The translations under genes and the position numbers were made by a program. A stretch of 46,796 nt of DNA from Rosettibacter sp964572725 (lineage in GTDB: Bacteria; Bacteroidota; Ignavibacteria; Ignavibacteriales; Melioribacteraceae): positions 1 to 46,796 of the forward strand of contig CAZNFW010000022.1 in assembly GCA_964572725.1 (NCBI GenBank). Direction: 5' to 3'. The notes beneath the pieces were generated by a model. The model was not told the DNA's origin, ran no database searches, and saw only the letters and a list, made by a program, of their open reading frames with translations. Shown here in pieces: positions 18,096-27,512 of the stretch; position 1 is the stretch's first letter, and every line of letters begins with the position of its first letter.

Positions 18096-19046
18096 ATGAA
18101 TGATAAAAAATATGATGTAATAGTAGTTGGAGAATTAAATGTTGATTTAATTCTTAATAAAATTGATTCTTTCCCGGAAATTGGTAAAGAAAAAATAGCA
18201 AATGAAATGAATCTAACATTAGGTAGTTCCTCTGCTATCTTTGCCAGTAATTTAAGTGCGTTGGGTGCCAAAGTTGCATTTATTGGGAAAATAGGAAACG
18301 ATTATCTCGGGAATTTTATAATTGAAGAATTGAAAAGAAAAAATGTAGATGTAAGTATGGTAATTCGAGATAATAATAGTAATACAGGTGCGACAATAAT
18401 TTTGAATTATTCAGAAGATAGAGCTATGATAACATATCCTGGTGCTATGGCTAAATTGACCATCAATGATATAGAAAATGAAAAACTCTTATCTGCAAAA
18501 CATCTCCATTATTCTTCTTTTTATTTGCAGCCAGCCTTAAAAAAGAATGTAAAAGATTTATTCAAACTTGCAAAAGAAAATGGTTTGACTACCTCATTTG
18601 ATATGCAATGGGACCCAGAAGAAAAATGGGATATGAATTACAAAGAGATTCTTCCTTACGTTGATGTATTTTTTCCAAATGAACATGAATTACTTTTTTT
18701 AAGTAAAGAGAGCGATGTAATAAAAGGATTAGAAAAATTATCAAGATTTGCTAAAAACATTATAGTTAAGATGGGAAATAAAGGTTCGATATCCTGGAGT
18801 GACAATAAAATTAATCATATTGAAGCATTTATTAATGAAAAAGTAGTAGATGCTATAGGAGCTGGTGATAGTTTTAATGCAGGTTTTATTTTTAAGTATA
18901 TCCAGGGAAAGAATATAATAGAATGCCAGAGATTCGGAAATTTAATGGGAGCTGTTAATACTACAGCAGCAGGAGGAACAACAGCATTTATTAATTATGA
19001 ACAAATAATGAAAGTTGCAAAAGAAAAGTTCAAATACTCCGATTAG
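18096..19046 (+). CDS. PfkB-family sugar kinase
   Basis: Cytoplasmic kinase of the ribokinase/PfkB fold, phosphorylating a sugar or sugar phosphate with ATP. Seen: 316 aa. The N-terminal signature is VVGELNVDLIL, then GSSSAIFASNLSALGAKVAFIGKIGNDYLG. The C-terminal signature is DAIGAGDSFNAGF with catalytic base D258. It lies 42 bases after the permease in the same direction. It is the only kinase in the locus. With a non-PTS permease it would have to make galactosamine-6-P (or GalNAc-6-P) if it acts first; the alternative is a tagatose-6-P kinase, as in the classical route. The sequence does not decide. Confidence 0.88.
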   Translation: MNDKKYDVIVVGELNVDLILNKIDSFPEIGKEKIANEMNLTLGSSSAIFASNLSALGAKVAFIGKIGNDYLGNFIIEELKRKNVDVSMVIRDNNSNTGATIILNYSEDRAMITYPGAMAKLTINDIENEKLLSAKHLHYSSFYLQPALKKNVKDLFKLAKENGLTTSFDMQWDPEEKWDMNYKEILPYVDVFFPNEHELLFLSKESDVIKGLEKLSRFAKNIIVKMGNKGSISWSDNKINHIEAFINEKVVDAIGAGDSFNAGFIFKYIQGKNIIECQRFGNLMGAVNTTAAGGTTAFINYEQIMKVAKEKFKYSD

Positions 19047-19122
19047 TGCAAGAACTATTAAGGAGAGATAGAAAGTACAGAAGAAATAGAAAATTATAAC
19101 TAAAAAATAAATGGAGGGAAAA

Positions 19123-21765
19123 ATGAAGGAAAAAAAGAATAGACTACGAAAGTTTGCATTAATAATAATTCTTATGTCATTTATCTTTCTACAGAATATT
19201 ATTGCTGGAACTACTGGGAAAATTTCAGGCAAAGTTATCGATGCTACAACAAAAGAACCACTTGTTGGAGTTAATGTTATTATTCTTGAAACTACTACTG
19301 GTGCTGCCACCGATATGGAAGGGGATTACCATATAATTAATGTAAGACCGGGAGTTTATCAGTTGAAGTTTTCAATGGTTGGTTATACAGAGAAAATAAT
19401 TCAAAATGTTGAAGTTAATGTCGATCGTACAACAATTCTGAATGTAGAACTTGAGCCTACTACAGTTGCAACTCCAGAGGTAGTAGTGATTGCAGAAAAA
19501 CCAGTCATAAGAAAAGATTTAACCTCAAGTATTGTTGAAATTAGTTCCAGGGAAATTCAGTTAAGTCCGCAAAGAAATGTTCAGGGTATGTTAAGGCAAC
19601 AAAGAGGTATATTATTAGGAAATGTTAAAATTAGTAAGCAGGGAATCGCTACAGTAAATACGCCTTCTGATGAACTCCATATCCGTGGCGGTAGAGAAGG
19701 TGAAACAGCATTTGCGCTCAATGGTATAGTTATAACAGATCCTATGTGGGGTGGGGCTCAATTTGTTCAAAATTCTATTGGTAACTTTATTCAAGAATTT
19801 AATACTCTTGCTGGTACATTTAATGCCGAGTATGGTAATGCTATGTCGGGTGTGATAAATGTTGTTACGAAACAAGGGGATAAAAATAAATATAATGCTG
19901 AACTTTCGTTTTATACTGATAAATTTGGAATAAAAAGGTATGATCAGAATACACTACAGGGGAATATTAGTATTGGTGGTCCTGTACCGTTAACAAATGG
20001 TTCACTAACTTTTAATATTACAGCTGAAAGAAAATTTACAGATGGCTATCTATATGGGTATAAATATCCCAATTGGATTGATTCCGAAGGAAAAGATATT
20101 GATCCTGTAACAAAATTACCTGCTGGGGTTGGTGAAAAGGTGTCAATGGATCGATTCGATTTTTCCCATACTACATTTTCATTGAAATGGTCTGTAACTG
20201 ATAATTTTATAGTATCGCTATTTGGTAGTTACGGTTTACTTCGTAATGATGTATACTCTCATACTTATAAGTATAATCGAGATGGTAATCCATATAATAA
20301 GTCAGATGAAAAATTTATTAATATTAATTTTATACATGCTATCACACAGAATACATATTATGAATTTGGTTTTGCTAAACAAATTCATACAAGATTCTTA
20401 GGTGTTTATGATAATTGGAATAAGTATGTTCAAACTTACGAAACTTTCGACCCAACGGGTAATTTTTCTGTTGTAGGAGAAGACTGGCAATGGCAGAATG
20501 AAAATTGGACTGTGAATACAATACGAGCTGCTTTGATTAGTCAGGTAAATAAATCAAACTTAATAAAGATTGGAGGAAATTTAAGATTAATTGACCTTCA
20601 TTTTGATTCAAGAAATCCAGCCGAAATGGGAGATTATTGGATTAACTATGCTCATAAACCGAAGGAAATGTTTGCGTACGTTCAAGACAAAATGGAATTT
20701 TCAGAAATTGGATTAATTATTAATCTCGGTGCACGAATCGATATATGGGACCCTGATTCACCATATTTAACTGATATAGTTAATTTACTTGATATGAAAA
20801 CAGAGCAAGCAAGTGTAAAAACAAAATTCTCCCCAAGAATTGGGATCTCTTATCCAATCTCTGATGTTGCAGCATTTCATTTTGCATATGGACATTTTTA
20901 TCAACTGCCTACATATTTTAATTTGTATGGAGGTCAAAGGTATTTAACTGATCCCATTGATAAAGACTGGGAAAAGTACCCACAATTCAGAGGTAAATTG
21001 ATACCTGAAACATCCGAAAGCGCAGAAAATACTAGAATAGCTAATACAAATATAGAACCTGAAAAAACTGTTGCTTATGAAGCTGGAATCCAAATTAAAA
21101 TTACTGATGATGTATCGCTTGATGTTACAGCATTTTATAAAGAGATGACTAATCTAGTAGGCGTGCGTTTTATTCAGAAAGCAGTCTATGGAAAAGGAAT
21201 TAATGTGGCAGATAATTATGATTATGGCAATGCTAAGGGAGTAGAGTTTGTATTAAACAAAAGATTTAGCAATTATTTCTCTCTGAGAGCTAATTACACC
21301 TATTCTATTGCTCTTGTCACCAGTTCGACGCCATGGTCACAATTGCAAAATCAGAATCCTATGTTTAAAACTTTTATAGCAGATTGGGATAGACCTCACA
21401 CTTTTAATTGTGACTTATATGTGCAGTTACCTGATATATGTGATGTTAGTCTTTCTGCCAATATACAATCGGGTCTGCCTTATACTATTAAAACAGAACC
21501 CAATACAGAAAGAATGCCCTATATTGAATCCATAGATCTGAAATTCAGCAAAAAATTTAGATTATTTAATATAAACTCCGAAGTATACTTAAACATTCTT
21601 AATCTTACAGATAGAAGAAATATTTATTCGGTTTATTCAAATAGTGGTAAACCTGATTTGCCTTTAGGTGTGCAAAGGACACCATATAATCTTAATGTTT
21701 ATGATGATCCAAGTAATTATGGCCCCGGCAGACAGGTATATTTGGGATTTATAATAGAAATGTAA
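19123..21765 (+). CDS. TonB-dependent receptor with carboxypeptidase-regulatory-like domain
   Basis: Outer-membrane transporter energised by TonB, expected to import oligosaccharides or another large ligand. Seen: 880 aa. Signal peptide at 1-27 (KFALIIILMSFIFLQNIIAG). A CarboxypepD_reg-like domain spans about 30-110 (GKISGKVIDATTKEPLVGVNV). The plug is at about 120-260 (LHIRGGREGETAFALNGI, FNAEYGNAMSGVINVVTK). A 22-strand-type barrel follows, ending YLGFIIEM. ATG 19123 was chosen because ggaggg ends 4 bases before it, itself covering the earlier ATG at 19111. It resembles SusC in build, but no SusD gene follows; instead come a T9SS-like secreted protein and a PorV-like barrel. Confidence 0.92.
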   Translation: MKEKKNRLRKFALIIILMSFIFLQNIIAGTTGKISGKVIDATTKEPLVGVNVIILETTTGAATDMEGDYHIINVRPGVYQLKFSMVGYTEKIIQNVEVNVDRTTILNVELEPTTVATPEVVVIAEKPVIRKDLTSSIVEISSREIQLSPQRNVQGMLRQQRGILLGNVKISKQGIATVNTPSDELHIRGGREGETAFALNGIVITDPMWGGAQFVQNSIGNFIQEFNTLAGTFNAEYGNAMSGVINVVTKQGDKNKYNAELSFYTDKFGIKRYDQNTLQGNISIGGPVPLTNGSLTFNITAERKFTDGYLYGYKYPNWIDSEGKDIDPVTKLPAGVGEKVSMDRFDFSHTTFSLKWSVTDNFIVSLFGSYGLLRNDVYSHTYKYNRDGNPYNKSDEKFININFIHAITQNTYYEFGFAKQIHTRFLGVYDNWNKYVQTYETFDPTGNFSVVGEDWQWQNENWTVNTIRAALISQVNKSNLIKIGGNLRLIDLHFDSRNPAEMGDYWINYAHKPKEMFAYVQDKMEFSEIGLIINLGARIDIWDPDSPYLTDIVNLLDMKTEQASVKTKFSPRIGISYPISDVAAFHFAYGHFYQLPTYFNLYGGQRYLTDPIDKDWEKYPQFRGKLIPETSESAENTRIANTNIEPEKTVAYEAGIQIKITDDVSLDVTAFYKEMTNLVGVRFIQKAVYGKGINVADNYDYGNAKGVEFVLNKRFSNYFSLRANYTYSIALVTSSTPWSQLQNQNPMFKTFIADWDRPHTFNCDLYVQLPDICDVSLSANIQSGLPYTIKTEPNTERMPYIESIDLKFSKKFRLFNINSEVYLNILNLTDRRNIYSVYSNSGKPDLPLGVQRTPYNLNVYDDPSNYGPGRQVYLGFIIEM

Positions 21766-21819
21766 TTTGAGAAAGATATGCATAGAAGAAATCATAATTT
21801 TGAAAAAGGAGAATAAAAT

Positions 21820-23922
21820 ATGACATTCAAAAATTACTTCTTTGTTAAAACATATATATTCTTTATGAGCCTGATCTTTTTAATTTGTCCCGTAAGATTG
21901 AAAGCTCAAGAGATATACAAAAGATGGAATAAGTTCGATATAAATAAAATTGCAACTACATTTAGCAATTATGGTTCTATTGCAGAAGGTCAATATTGGT
22001 ATGGATATGGATACCATCCTGCAATGGAGTACCCTATAGGCAGTGGTAATGAGTATGGAATGGCAATAGGATTTTTTATAGGTGGTAAAAGCTTAGATGG
22101 GGGTGGGCAAAATCCAGATGACAAATGGTATTTTGATATGACTTTAGATGAGTATAAAGACAACTGGGATGATTCACATTGGGATCCATATGGACCTGGT
22201 CCTTATGAAAATGATGTACCACTTAATGGAATCTTTAATTTTGTAGGTAAGTCAAAAAGGGCAGCAATGAGTGATGATATTGGTAGTTGGCCAGACTCAA
22301 CCAATTCAGATGGTAGATATGGATGGCCTGAAAAATTTCCTCATACTAATGAACCATTATTGCTTAATGAAAATGGATGGCCAGGTTGGGGACCTAATGG
22401 AGAACAAATAGGTCATCAAGAAAGCTTTGCAGTTGCTTATGCTGTAAATCATACAGCTGAAGTACCACCTGAAAGATGGCTAAAAGCACAAATGGTTTTT
22501 CGAGGTATGGCATTTAAGGGTAAAATTTATGAAAACTTCATTTTCTGGCAGTATGAAATAACAAATATTGGTACCGAACCAATTACAGATTGTTATTTTG
22601 GAATGATTATGGACTATGCTTTCCCTTGGAATAGATTTGAAGCTACTGAAGAAATTCAAGCTTATGACCCTGAAAGACAAATGGCTTATGCTTATAATCC
22701 TTCTGGTTATGGAAACACCGAAGATGGAAGGAGTATATCCCCTACAGCTTATGCCGGATTAATTTTTTTGAAGACTCCTAAAAAAGATGATGGTAAAGAA
22801 GCAGGAGTTACCAAAGTTAGCTGGTCAATTGACGCTGGAGGTGCTGATGATGGTAAAATTTCTGAGTTATATTACTTGAGAAATATACTTAATGAAGGTA
22901 GTCCATATGATACTGATGGGGATGGGATTGATGATACAAGCTTGAGAGATGGTGTAGAAGTACCTTATGGTTATAGCGTAGAAGGAAGTGATTATAATCA
23001 TACTTATATTAGTTCTGGGCCATTTATACTTGATCCTGGTGAAAAAGATACGCTGATAGTATGTACTGTAATGGGTTCTAACTTGCTCGATCTTAAGAAA
23101 AATGCTGATAGAGCAATTAAACTTTATAAATCTGGTTTTAAAATAGCTGAACCACCTGCTGAACCAAAAGTTACTGCAATACCAGGAGATAGAAAAGTTA
23201 CATTATTGTGGGGAAAAGAAAGTGAAAGTTCGCCTGGTTTTCAAGGTTATAGAATTTATAGAAGTTTGGATAAAGGTGCTACATGGGGTGATAGAGTTAT
23301 AACAGATGCTAACGGGACTCAGATTGGGTATGTTCCAATAGCACAATTTGACTTAAAAGATGGAATAGTAGGACCTTCAACTGATCCAGAAGCTACCTGG
23401 CTTGACTTAGGCAATGATACAGGTATGCCTCCTCAAAACGAGGAAGGTAAATATTATTATGTAGATGAAAACCTGATTAACGGTTTAACATACAGATATT
23501 ATATCGCAGCTTACAATACTGGTAGTGAAAATGTACCACCAGTAGAAAACTCACCAGCAACAAATCCATATATACCTGATGATAATACAGTTGAGGTTAT
23601 ACCTAGTTCTCCACTAGAAACCAATACTCTGGAGAATGTAAAAGTTGTTCCTAATCCTTATTTAGCAACAAATGAATTTGAAACAGAACGTAGTGAAAGA
23701 ATAATCCATTTTACGCATCTTCCCAGTCAATGTGAAATTAGAATTTATAATATAGCCATGGAATTAATTAAAGTAATTTATCACAATAATAATACTAGTG
23801 AAGAAAGCTGGAATTTAAGAACTGAAGGAAATCAAGAAGTAGCACCAGGACTATATGTTTTTCATGTATCTTCACCTTTTATTCCAGGCGAAAAAGTGGG
23901 AAAATTTGTAATTATTAAATAA
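21820..23922 (+). CDS. Large exported protein with fibronectin-like segment and T9SS-like C-terminus
   Basis: No enzymatic family was recognised. Seen: 700 aa; signal peptide at about 1-29 (ending LICPVRLKAQ). The body is rich in Gly, Trp, Tyr and Asp, with calcium-loop-like DTDGDGIDDT near residue 365. A fibronectin-III-like segment lies at about 445-590 (KVTLLWGKESESSPGFQGYRIYRSL). The C-terminal 90 residues start VKVVPNPYLATNEF and end APGLYVFHVSSPFIPGEKVGKFVIIK, the form of a type IX sorting domain in its NPY variant. aaaggag precedes the ATG. Its place between the TonB receptor and the PorV-like gene suggests a surface ligand-binding or docking partner (inference). Confidence 0.75.
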   Translation: MTFKNYFFVKTYIFFMSLIFLICPVRLKAQEIYKRWNKFDINKIATTFSNYGSIAEGQYWYGYGYHPAMEYPIGSGNEYGMAIGFFIGGKSLDGGGQNPDDKWYFDMTLDEYKDNWDDSHWDPYGPGPYENDVPLNGIFNFVGKSKRAAMSDDIGSWPDSTNSDGRYGWPEKFPHTNEPLLLNENGWPGWGPNGEQIGHQESFAVAYAVNHTAEVPPERWLKAQMVFRGMAFKGKIYENFIFWQYEITNIGTEPITDCYFGMIMDYAFPWNRFEATEEIQAYDPERQMAYAYNPSGYGNTEDGRSISPTAYAGLIFLKTPKKDDGKEAGVTKVSWSIDAGGADDGKISELYYLRNILNEGSPYDTDGDGIDDTSLRDGVEVPYGYSVEGSDYNHTYISSGPFILDPGEKDTLIVCTVMGSNLLDLKKNADRAIKLYKSGFKIAEPPAEPKVTAIPGDRKVTLLWGKESESSPGFQGYRIYRSLDKGATWGDRVITDANGTQIGYVPIAQFDLKDGIVGPSTDPEATWLDLGNDTGMPPQNEEGKYYYVDENLINGLTYRYYIAAYNTGSENVPPVENSPATNPYIPDDNTVEVIPSSPLETNTLENVKVVPNPYLATNEFETERSERIIHFTHLPSQCEIRIYNIAMELIKVIYHNNNTSEESWNLRTEGNQEVAPGLYVFHVSSPFIPGEKVGKFVIIK

Positions 23923-23969
23923 TCCCACTTTTAATACACTAAAGTAAAATTTCTTCTAGGAGAAAAACG

Positions 23970-24986
23970 ATGAGCAAAATAAAAATAATTTTATCATTAT
24001 ATTTTTTGATTTCTTTGTCATTAAACGCTCAGAAGACAGAGCAGATAGGAACCTCTATGGCTAATTTTTTAAAAATTGGTGTAGGACCAAGAGCAATTGG
24101 AATGGGAGAAGCTTTCATAGCATTAGCAAATGATGCGAGTTCTTTATATTGGAATCCTGCCGGTATTTCTAATATCGAAAAAAATGAAATAATTTTTCAG
24201 TCTACAGAATGGATAGCTTCAACTAATTTATATTTTGTTGGCATTGCTATGCCAATAAGTGATCTGGGTACTTTTGGAGCTAGTTTTTATAGCTTTTCAT
24301 CAGGAGAAATGGAAGAAACTACTGTAAGACAACCAGAAGGAACTGGCAGAACATTTAGCGCTAATAATTTGGCGATAGGTTTTTCTTTTGCAAAAGCTTT
24401 AACAGACAGATTTTCTTTTGGTTTAACTGCAAAATATATCACAGAATCTTTATCGCGAGAAAAAGCAAATGCTTTTGCCTTTGATATTGGTAGTATTTAC
24501 ATTACTAACTTTTTAAACAATATGAGAATTGGATTTGCGTTAACTAACCTGGGATCTACTATGTCACTCTCTGGTCCTGACTTAATTGTGGATTATGATG
24601 TTGCCCCTGATGTGCCAACAAATAAAACAATTGACGCAAGTATGGGTACCCAATCATGGGATCTTCCGCTTGCATTTAAAATCGGTTTGGGTGCTTATGT
24701 TTTTAATAATGAACTAAACTCTTTATCTATCGAAGCTGACCTGTACGATTCCCGTGATTATCAAGCAAGATATAATATTGGAAGCGAATATATCATTAAA
24801 CTTATTGGAAATCAAAAAGTGAGTGTTCGGGCGGGATACAAAGGTAATTATGATGAGGAGAGCTTCACATTAGGAGGTGGCTTGTTCTTAAACTTAGCAA
24901 ATTATGATTTTAAATTTGATTATGCCTTTGTTGCTGTAAAAAGACTTGGTAATGTTCATAGGTATTCAATCAGTATTCTTTTTTAA
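23970..24986 (+). CDS. PorV/PorQ-like outer-membrane barrel protein (UPF0164 family)
   Basis: Beta-barrel outer-membrane protein. In the T9SS of Bacteroidota, PorV shuttles cargo to the surface attachment complex; family members outside the core T9SS are less well known. Seen: 338 aa; signal peptide at about 1-20 (ending LSLNAQ). Family signatures are FLKIGVGPRAIGMGEAFIA, ALANDASSLYWNPAGIS and FGLTAKYITESL, followed by amphipathic strands up to the C-terminal YSISILF. aggag lies before the ATG. Its neighbours are two proteins with T9SS-like tails, so a cargo-specific PorV paralogue dedicated to this locus is plausible (inference). Confidence 0.85.
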   Translation: MSKIKIILSLYFLISLSLNAQKTEQIGTSMANFLKIGVGPRAIGMGEAFIALANDASSLYWNPAGISNIEKNEIIFQSTEWIASTNLYFVGIAMPISDLGTFGASFYSFSSGEMEETTVRQPEGTGRTFSANNLAIGFSFAKALTDRFSFGLTAKYITESLSREKANAFAFDIGSIYITNFLNNMRIGFALTNLGSTMSLSGPDLIVDYDVAPDVPTNKTIDASMGTQSWDLPLAFKIGLGAYVFNNELNSLSIEADLYDSRDYQARYNIGSEYIIKLIGNQKVSVRAGYKGNYDEESFTLGGGLFLNLANYDFKFDYAFVAVKRLGNVHRYSISILF

Positions 24987-25012
24987 TAATGCTTATTAAA
25001 AGGAGTTGTATT

Positions 25013-26434
25013 ATGAAATATTTTATTACAAAAAATATAACGCTATCAATATTGTTGTCTTTAGTTTTATTTTTTTCAAGTTGCGTTAAAGAAGAGTGGC
25101 CTACAAATCCGCCAGATTATCAAAGACCAAATATAATAGAGACCAACCCTGCAGCAGGAAGTATTATGATACCAACTGATGAAAAAATTAAAATAAAGTT
25201 TAGTGAAAAGATGGATATCGTAAGTATACGTGATAACGTAAAGATCTATAAAGATAATGATACAATTGCTATAAAAGGGAAATGGGAAGAAGAAGGGGAA
25301 GGCATATATAGTTTTATCCCCGATTCACCATTTGATAAATTATCAAGATATACAATTTACTTGAATGGAGCATTTGATTCGAACGACCATTGGAAAGGTC
25401 CTGGAATTAAAGATGTTAATGGAAATTCTATTAAATACGATTATCAATTTTTCTTTTCGACTATCGGTACTTATGGAAGAGCACCCTTTTATTTAGGAAG
25501 AGGAAATCCTGATAACCCCTCAGCAATTCAAAAAGGTATTGGAGTAGTTAAAAATTTTGAAACTAATATTGTAGGAAATTTTGAAAACGAAGGTTCACTA
25601 ACTGTAGAATTAACACCTAATGGTAATGAATTATTTGTAGCAAGCGAGGGTGATAATGCTGTATTTATAATGGAAACTTCTAATTCTACTATTATTTCTA
25701 AAATAGAAATGCCAGAAGGAGTGGAAGGACCTTGGTTTGTTACTTTTACACCAGATGGATCAGAAGCTTGGGTATTGTGTAAAGAATCTAATGACGTAGT
25801 AGTTATTAATACAGCATCAAAAACTGTAAAATCAATAATTCATTTGGCAGATTATTGTAAAAATGGTGCATTTTTATATAAAATGGCTATAGACCATGCA
25901 GGTAAAAAAGGTTACATAAGTACAAGAACTGGGCAGTCTGTTATTGTCCTTGATGTAGTTAATAAATCTTTTATTACTAATATAGAAAATGTAGTGAGTG
26001 AAGAAGCAACAGGTGAAATTATTGTTCTACCGGATGATTCGAAAGTACTTGTTTGCAATAATTGGGCTTCTCCTTCGTTCAGAATTATTGACCCAATAAA
26101 TAACACTGTTGAAAGTGAATTGAGTTTAGGAGAAGGTGGGGATGCTTATTTTATGGATATATCTGATAATTACTTATACATGGCAGGAAGATGGGGAGGA
26201 TATATTTATAAGATAGACCTAAATGATTTTTCAATTGTTGCTGAAATTAATGTTGCTGAAGCAGGTATTACTGACGAAATGCAGGATATAGCTGTTGATG
26301 CGGATAAACAAGTAGTTTATGTAGTTGCAAATACTTATAATGATGGAGCAGTGTTAATTTTTAGAACCTCCGATCTTGTGTTCTTGGGAGCTATCAATAC
26401 GGGTCCATGGAGAAATATTGTAGTGAAGAAATAA
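25013..26434 (+). CDS. Surface lipoprotein with Ig-like and YVTN beta-propeller domains
   Basis: Likely an outer-membrane or surface lipoprotein; binding role inferred. Seen: 473 aa. The signal peptide ends in lipobox LFFSSC with the lipidated Cys near residue 24. A Big_5/SbsA-like Ig domain spans about 35-150 (IIETNPAAGSIMIPTDEKIKIKFSEKM). A propeller of the YVTN type spans about 195-473 (LTPNGNELFVASEGDNAVFIM, FTPDGSEAWVLCKESNDVVVI). The ATG at 25013 has aaaggag before it, and an earlier ATG at 24989 lacks one. Directly abuts the next gene without a spacer. It stands where a SusD or other glycan-binding lipoprotein would be expected. Confidence 0.8.
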   Translation: MKYFITKNITLSILLSLVLFFSSCVKEEWPTNPPDYQRPNIIETNPAAGSIMIPTDEKIKIKFSEKMDIVSIRDNVKIYKDNDTIAIKGKWEEEGEGIYSFIPDSPFDKLSRYTIYLNGAFDSNDHWKGPGIKDVNGNSIKYDYQFFFSTIGTYGRAPFYLGRGNPDNPSAIQKGIGVVKNFETNIVGNFENEGSLTVELTPNGNELFVASEGDNAVFIMETSNSTIISKIEMPEGVEGPWFVTFTPDGSEAWVLCKESNDVVVINTASKTVKSIIHLADYCKNGAFLYKMAIDHAGKKGYISTRTGQSVIVLDVVNKSFITNIENVVSEEATGEIIVLPDDSKVLVCNNWASPSFRIIDPINNTVESELSLGEGGDAYFMDISDNYLYMAGRWGGYIYKIDLNDFSIVAEINVAEAGITDEMQDIAVDADKQVVYVVANTYNDGAVLIFRTSDLVFLGAINTGPWRNIVVKK

Positions 26435-27451
26435 ATGTATAATATAACTTGCATATTGATTTCTTTGTTTGTGTCATTTAATTTTATTTGGGCACAAGAT
26501 AAAGGAGGGCGCTGGCGTTTTGAAAATAATGGCGAAGATTCAGCTCCATGGAAAATTTTTCATAACTCTGGATCAATATATGGAAGTGCTTATTATGATA
26601 GTACTGACCCACTTATTGAAGGCAATTATTATTTATCTTTAGAGATTCAAAATAATTATGGTGTATTTATAATTCCAGATAATGACGCCTTAGATTTTGA
26701 AAAAGAAAATTTAGCTATTTCTTTTTGGGTTTATCCAGTCGAAGGAAAAGATAATCCTCAGTTTTTATTAATCAAAGGTAATAGAGCTGGAAATATAAAA
26801 ACTGATAATTATTCTCTTCGATTAAATACTTCAGGTAATAAATATTATTTGGAATTTTTAACGCATATAGAATCGGGGGCTTTAAGAAGTGTTACCTCTT
26901 CATTTGATTTACCTTTATATCAGTGGAGTTTTGTTACCGTATTTTATGATTATTTTAATTCTAAAATATATTTATGGAATAAACCTACTAATGAACCACA
27001 AGATACATTTGTTTTTTCTGCGGATTTATATCCTAATAATGATAAACTATATGTTGGTACAGCAGGGGAAAATGGATTCAAGAGATTTTGGGGAAGGATT
27101 GATGATTTAAGAATAAGTAATAAATTATCGGATGTTATTCATTTAAATACGAAAATCTTTACAAAAGAGTTTAATAATAATATTCGAGATAATTTTTTTC
27201 TTTATCAAAATTACCCAAACCCTTTTAATTCCGAAACAACAGTTAAATTTTACCTTAATGAAAAAAAATATGTTAAATTATCTATTTATAACATCTTTGG
27301 GGCTCAAGTAAGCATTCTATTGAACCGCGTAATGGATAAAGGAGTGCATGAAGTGAAATTTAATGCAGGTGATTTTCCATCTGGGGTTTACTTTTATGAA
27401 TTAAGGGCGGGAATTTATTTTGAAAGGAAAAAAATGGTTTTAATAAAATAA
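26435..27451 (+). CDS. Secreted LamG/concanavalin-like protein with T9SS type A sorting domain
   Basis: Exported through the Sec and type IX systems; probably a carbohydrate-binding surface protein. Seen: 338 aa; signal peptide at 1-20 (ending FNFIWAQ). A jelly-roll LamG/Laminin_G_3 domain spans about 25-235 (ALDFEKENLAISFWVYPVEGK, LYVGTAGENGFKRFWGRIDDLRI). The C-terminal sorting domain is at about 259-338 (YQNYPNPFNSETTVKFYL, PSGVYFYELRAG, KKMVLIK). The ATG directly follows the stop of the lipoprotein gene, so the two are translationally linked. The NYPNPFN form is the best taxonomic hint in the window. Confidence 0.85.
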   Translation: MYNITCILISLFVSFNFIWAQDKGGRWRFENNGEDSAPWKIFHNSGSIYGSAYYDSTDPLIEGNYYLSLEIQNNYGVFIIPDNDALDFEKENLAISFWVYPVEGKDNPQFLLIKGNRAGNIKTDNYSLRLNTSGNKYYLEFLTHIESGALRSVTSSFDLPLYQWSFVTVFYDYFNSKIYLWNKPTNEPQDTFVFSADLYPNNDKLYVGTAGENGFKRFWGRIDDLRISNKLSDVIHLNTKIFTKEFNNNIRDNFFLYQNYPNPFNSETTVKFYLNEKKYVKLSIYNIFGAQVSILLNRVMDKGVHEVKFNAGDFPSGVYFYELRAGIYFERKKMVLIK

Positions 27452-27512
27452 TTAAATACCATTTGGGTTTAAGTTAACTTATTCTGCAACAATAAAATAA
27501 AGGATTTATTTT

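Noticed and set aside
19123..21765. Calling the TonB receptor SusC
   Set aside because: No SusD-like lipoprotein follows, and the next genes are of other families, so the SusC name would imply an unproven partner and role.
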